A stretch of 6,357 bases of DNA, taken from Deltaproteobacteria bacterium (GTDB taxonomy: Bacteria; Desulfobacterota; Desulfobulbia; Desulfobulbales; Desulfocapsaceae). The notes below the pieces were generated by a model. The model was given only the letters and a program-made list of their open reading frames with translations. It made no database searches and was not told the DNA's origin. Both the position numbers and the translations under genes were made by a program. Shown here piece after piece: positions 5,494 through 6,357 of this stretch (positions are counted from its first letter, which is position 1; each line of letters starts with the position of its first letter). Location: assembly GCA_021779275.1 (NCBI GenBank), contig JAJYAX010000095.1, positions 1 through 6,357 of the forward strand. The letters are read 5' to 3'.

Positions 5494-6357
5494 TTATCTA
5501 TACTGCCTTCTCATTGCCTTCTTGTTGAGCTTTCCGACGCTCGTCTTGGCAATGGAATCGGTGATCAGCACCCTGTCCGGCACACCGTATCTGGGTATGA
5601 CCCCTTTTTCGGCATATTCGATAAAGATTTTTCGCAGATCCTCTCCGGTGATCTTCTCGGCATTTGCTTTCAGAACCACCAGGGCAAGCGGCCTCTCCCC
5701 CCATTTTTCGTCGGGGACTCCGATCACCGCCGCCTCGCTGACCGCCGGATGCCGGCTGATGATATCCTCGAGGGTCAGGGAAGAGATCCATTCACCGCCG
5801 GTCTTGATCACGTCCTTCAACCTGTCGGTGACCTGGAGGTACCCCTCCTCATCGATGAACCCGATATCGCCGGTATGCAGCCAGCCGTTTTCCCAGAGTT
5901 CTTCGCTCTTTTCCTGATCCTTCAGATAGCCCTGGGTGAGCCAGGGGGTCCTGGCGACGATTTCGCCGGTGGTTTGGCCGTCGTGGGGCAGGGGGTTTCC
6001 CTGCTGGTCCACGACCTCGATCATAACATTGGAGACCGGCAGTCCCGTCCGGCAGCGAATTTTTATCTGGGACTCCTGGTCCCAGTCCATCATAGGGGGC
6101 TTCAGGCTGGCGATGGTCAGAATAGGACAGGTCTCGGACATCCCGTAGCCGGTAAACACGTTGATGCCCAGTCCCATGGCCGCCTTGCACAGGCCGGCGG
6201 ACATCGCGGAGCCGCCGATAATGATCTTCAAACCCTTCAGATCGACCTGGTTGATCGACGGGCTGGCGAACAGCATATTCATGATGGTCGGGACACAGTG
6301 GGAGAAGGAGACCTTTTCGCTGGAGATCAGACGCAGCAGCATATCCGGCTCGTAGCG
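5494..6357 (-). CDS. AMP-forming acyl-CoA ligase (AlkK/FadD-like), C-terminal half, 5' partial
   Basis: An ANL-superfamily enzyme that would activate a carboxylic acid, probably medium- or long-chain fatty, with ATP to the acyl-AMP and then the CoA thioester in the cytoplasm. 287 residues are visible against about 540 for full enzymes. The frame is open to the right window edge (RYEPDMLLRLISSE...), so the internal Met at 6342 is not the start and the P-loop-like Ser/Thr/Gly motif lies outside. Visible motifs counted from the edge: GYGMSET (70-76, nt 6150-6130), TGEIVARTPWLTQGY, GWLHTGDIGF with the ribose-binding Asp, the hinge DRLKDVIKTGGEWISS, and KTSVGKLNKKAMR with the adenylation Lys in GK at 276 (nt 5532-5530). 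All catalytic elements that should be in this half are present. The GGEWISS form is typical of the AlkK / medium-to-long-chain branch; the substrate cannot be read from sequence. Confidence 0.92.
   Translation of the reverse strand, partial: RYEPDMLLRLISSEKVSFSHCVPTIMNMLFASPSINQVDLKGLKIIIGGSAMSAGLCKAAMGLGINVFTGYGMSETCPILTIASLKPPMMDWDQESQIKIRCRTGLPVSNVMIEVVDQQGNPLPHDGQTTGEIVARTPWLTQGYLKDQEKSEELWENGWLHTGDIGFIDEEGYLQVTDRLKDVIKTGGEWISSLTLEDIISRHPAVSEAAVIGVPDEKWGERPLALVVLKANAEKITGEDLRKIFIEYAEKGVIPRYGVPDRVLITDSIAKTSVGKLNKKAMRRQYR

Noticed and set aside
5390..5917. A plus-strand 175-codon frame starting in the ligase-barrel gap
   Set aside because: Most of it is antisense to the conserved ligase C-terminus, which carries intact ANL motifs, and the start has no convincing ribosome site.

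Overview
This 6,357-base window looks like ordinary chromosomal DNA from a Gram-negative bacterium. It is moderately GC-rich and tightly packed. The gene content includes a Bat aerotolerance-type operon, a C-terminal-Phe outer-membrane beta-barrel and an AlkK/FadD-type acyl-CoA ligase with a GGEWISS motif. These suggest a Proteobacteria or Desulfobacterota ('deltaproteobacterial') host. The taxonomic assignment is inference from protein style only; no rRNA or other marker is present.

Left part (1-4229, + strand): the distal end of a Bat operon. A 5'-truncated gene encodes a von Willebrand A (BatB-type) domain joined in one frame to a BatC-type TPR protein with a long K/Q/D/E-rich tail. It is followed by batD (619 aa, signal peptide, periplasmic beta-sandwich domains, one C-terminal membrane segment) and a batE-like gene (271 aa, TPRs, two membrane helices, SH3-like domain). 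The junctions overlap (TAATG, then ATGA), so the three genes are very probably co-transcribed and translationally coupled. Together they would form an envelope complex: VWA, TPR and SH3-like modules for protein-protein contacts, and BatD as the large periplasmic component. The biochemical role of Bat proteins is still not firmly known. BatA, the MoxR ATPase and the DUF58 gene that usually precede this set would lie upstream, outside the window.

Middle (4230-4347): a short gap between convergent genes with a perfect 13-bp stem-loop, probably a terminator, best placed for the minus-strand gene.

Right part (4348-6357, - strand): a putative hydrophobic-compound outer-membrane transporter of the SphA/MetA (Phenol_MetA_deg) type. 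It is preceded by a 264-base non-coding gap, and upstream of that lies the C-terminal half of an AMP-forming acyl-CoA ligase cut by the window edge. The gap holds an imperfect GC-rich hairpin just after the ligase stop, a 13-base palindrome and a weak promoter-like pair. The ligase and barrel point in the same direction and could act on related substrates (uptake, then CoA activation), but the gap suggests separate transcription.

I found no mobile element, CRISPR array, RNA gene or clearly novel system. The points most worth checking are the BatB-BatC fusion, its repetitive charged tail, the Phe-rich stretch of BatD and the two intergenic hairpins.
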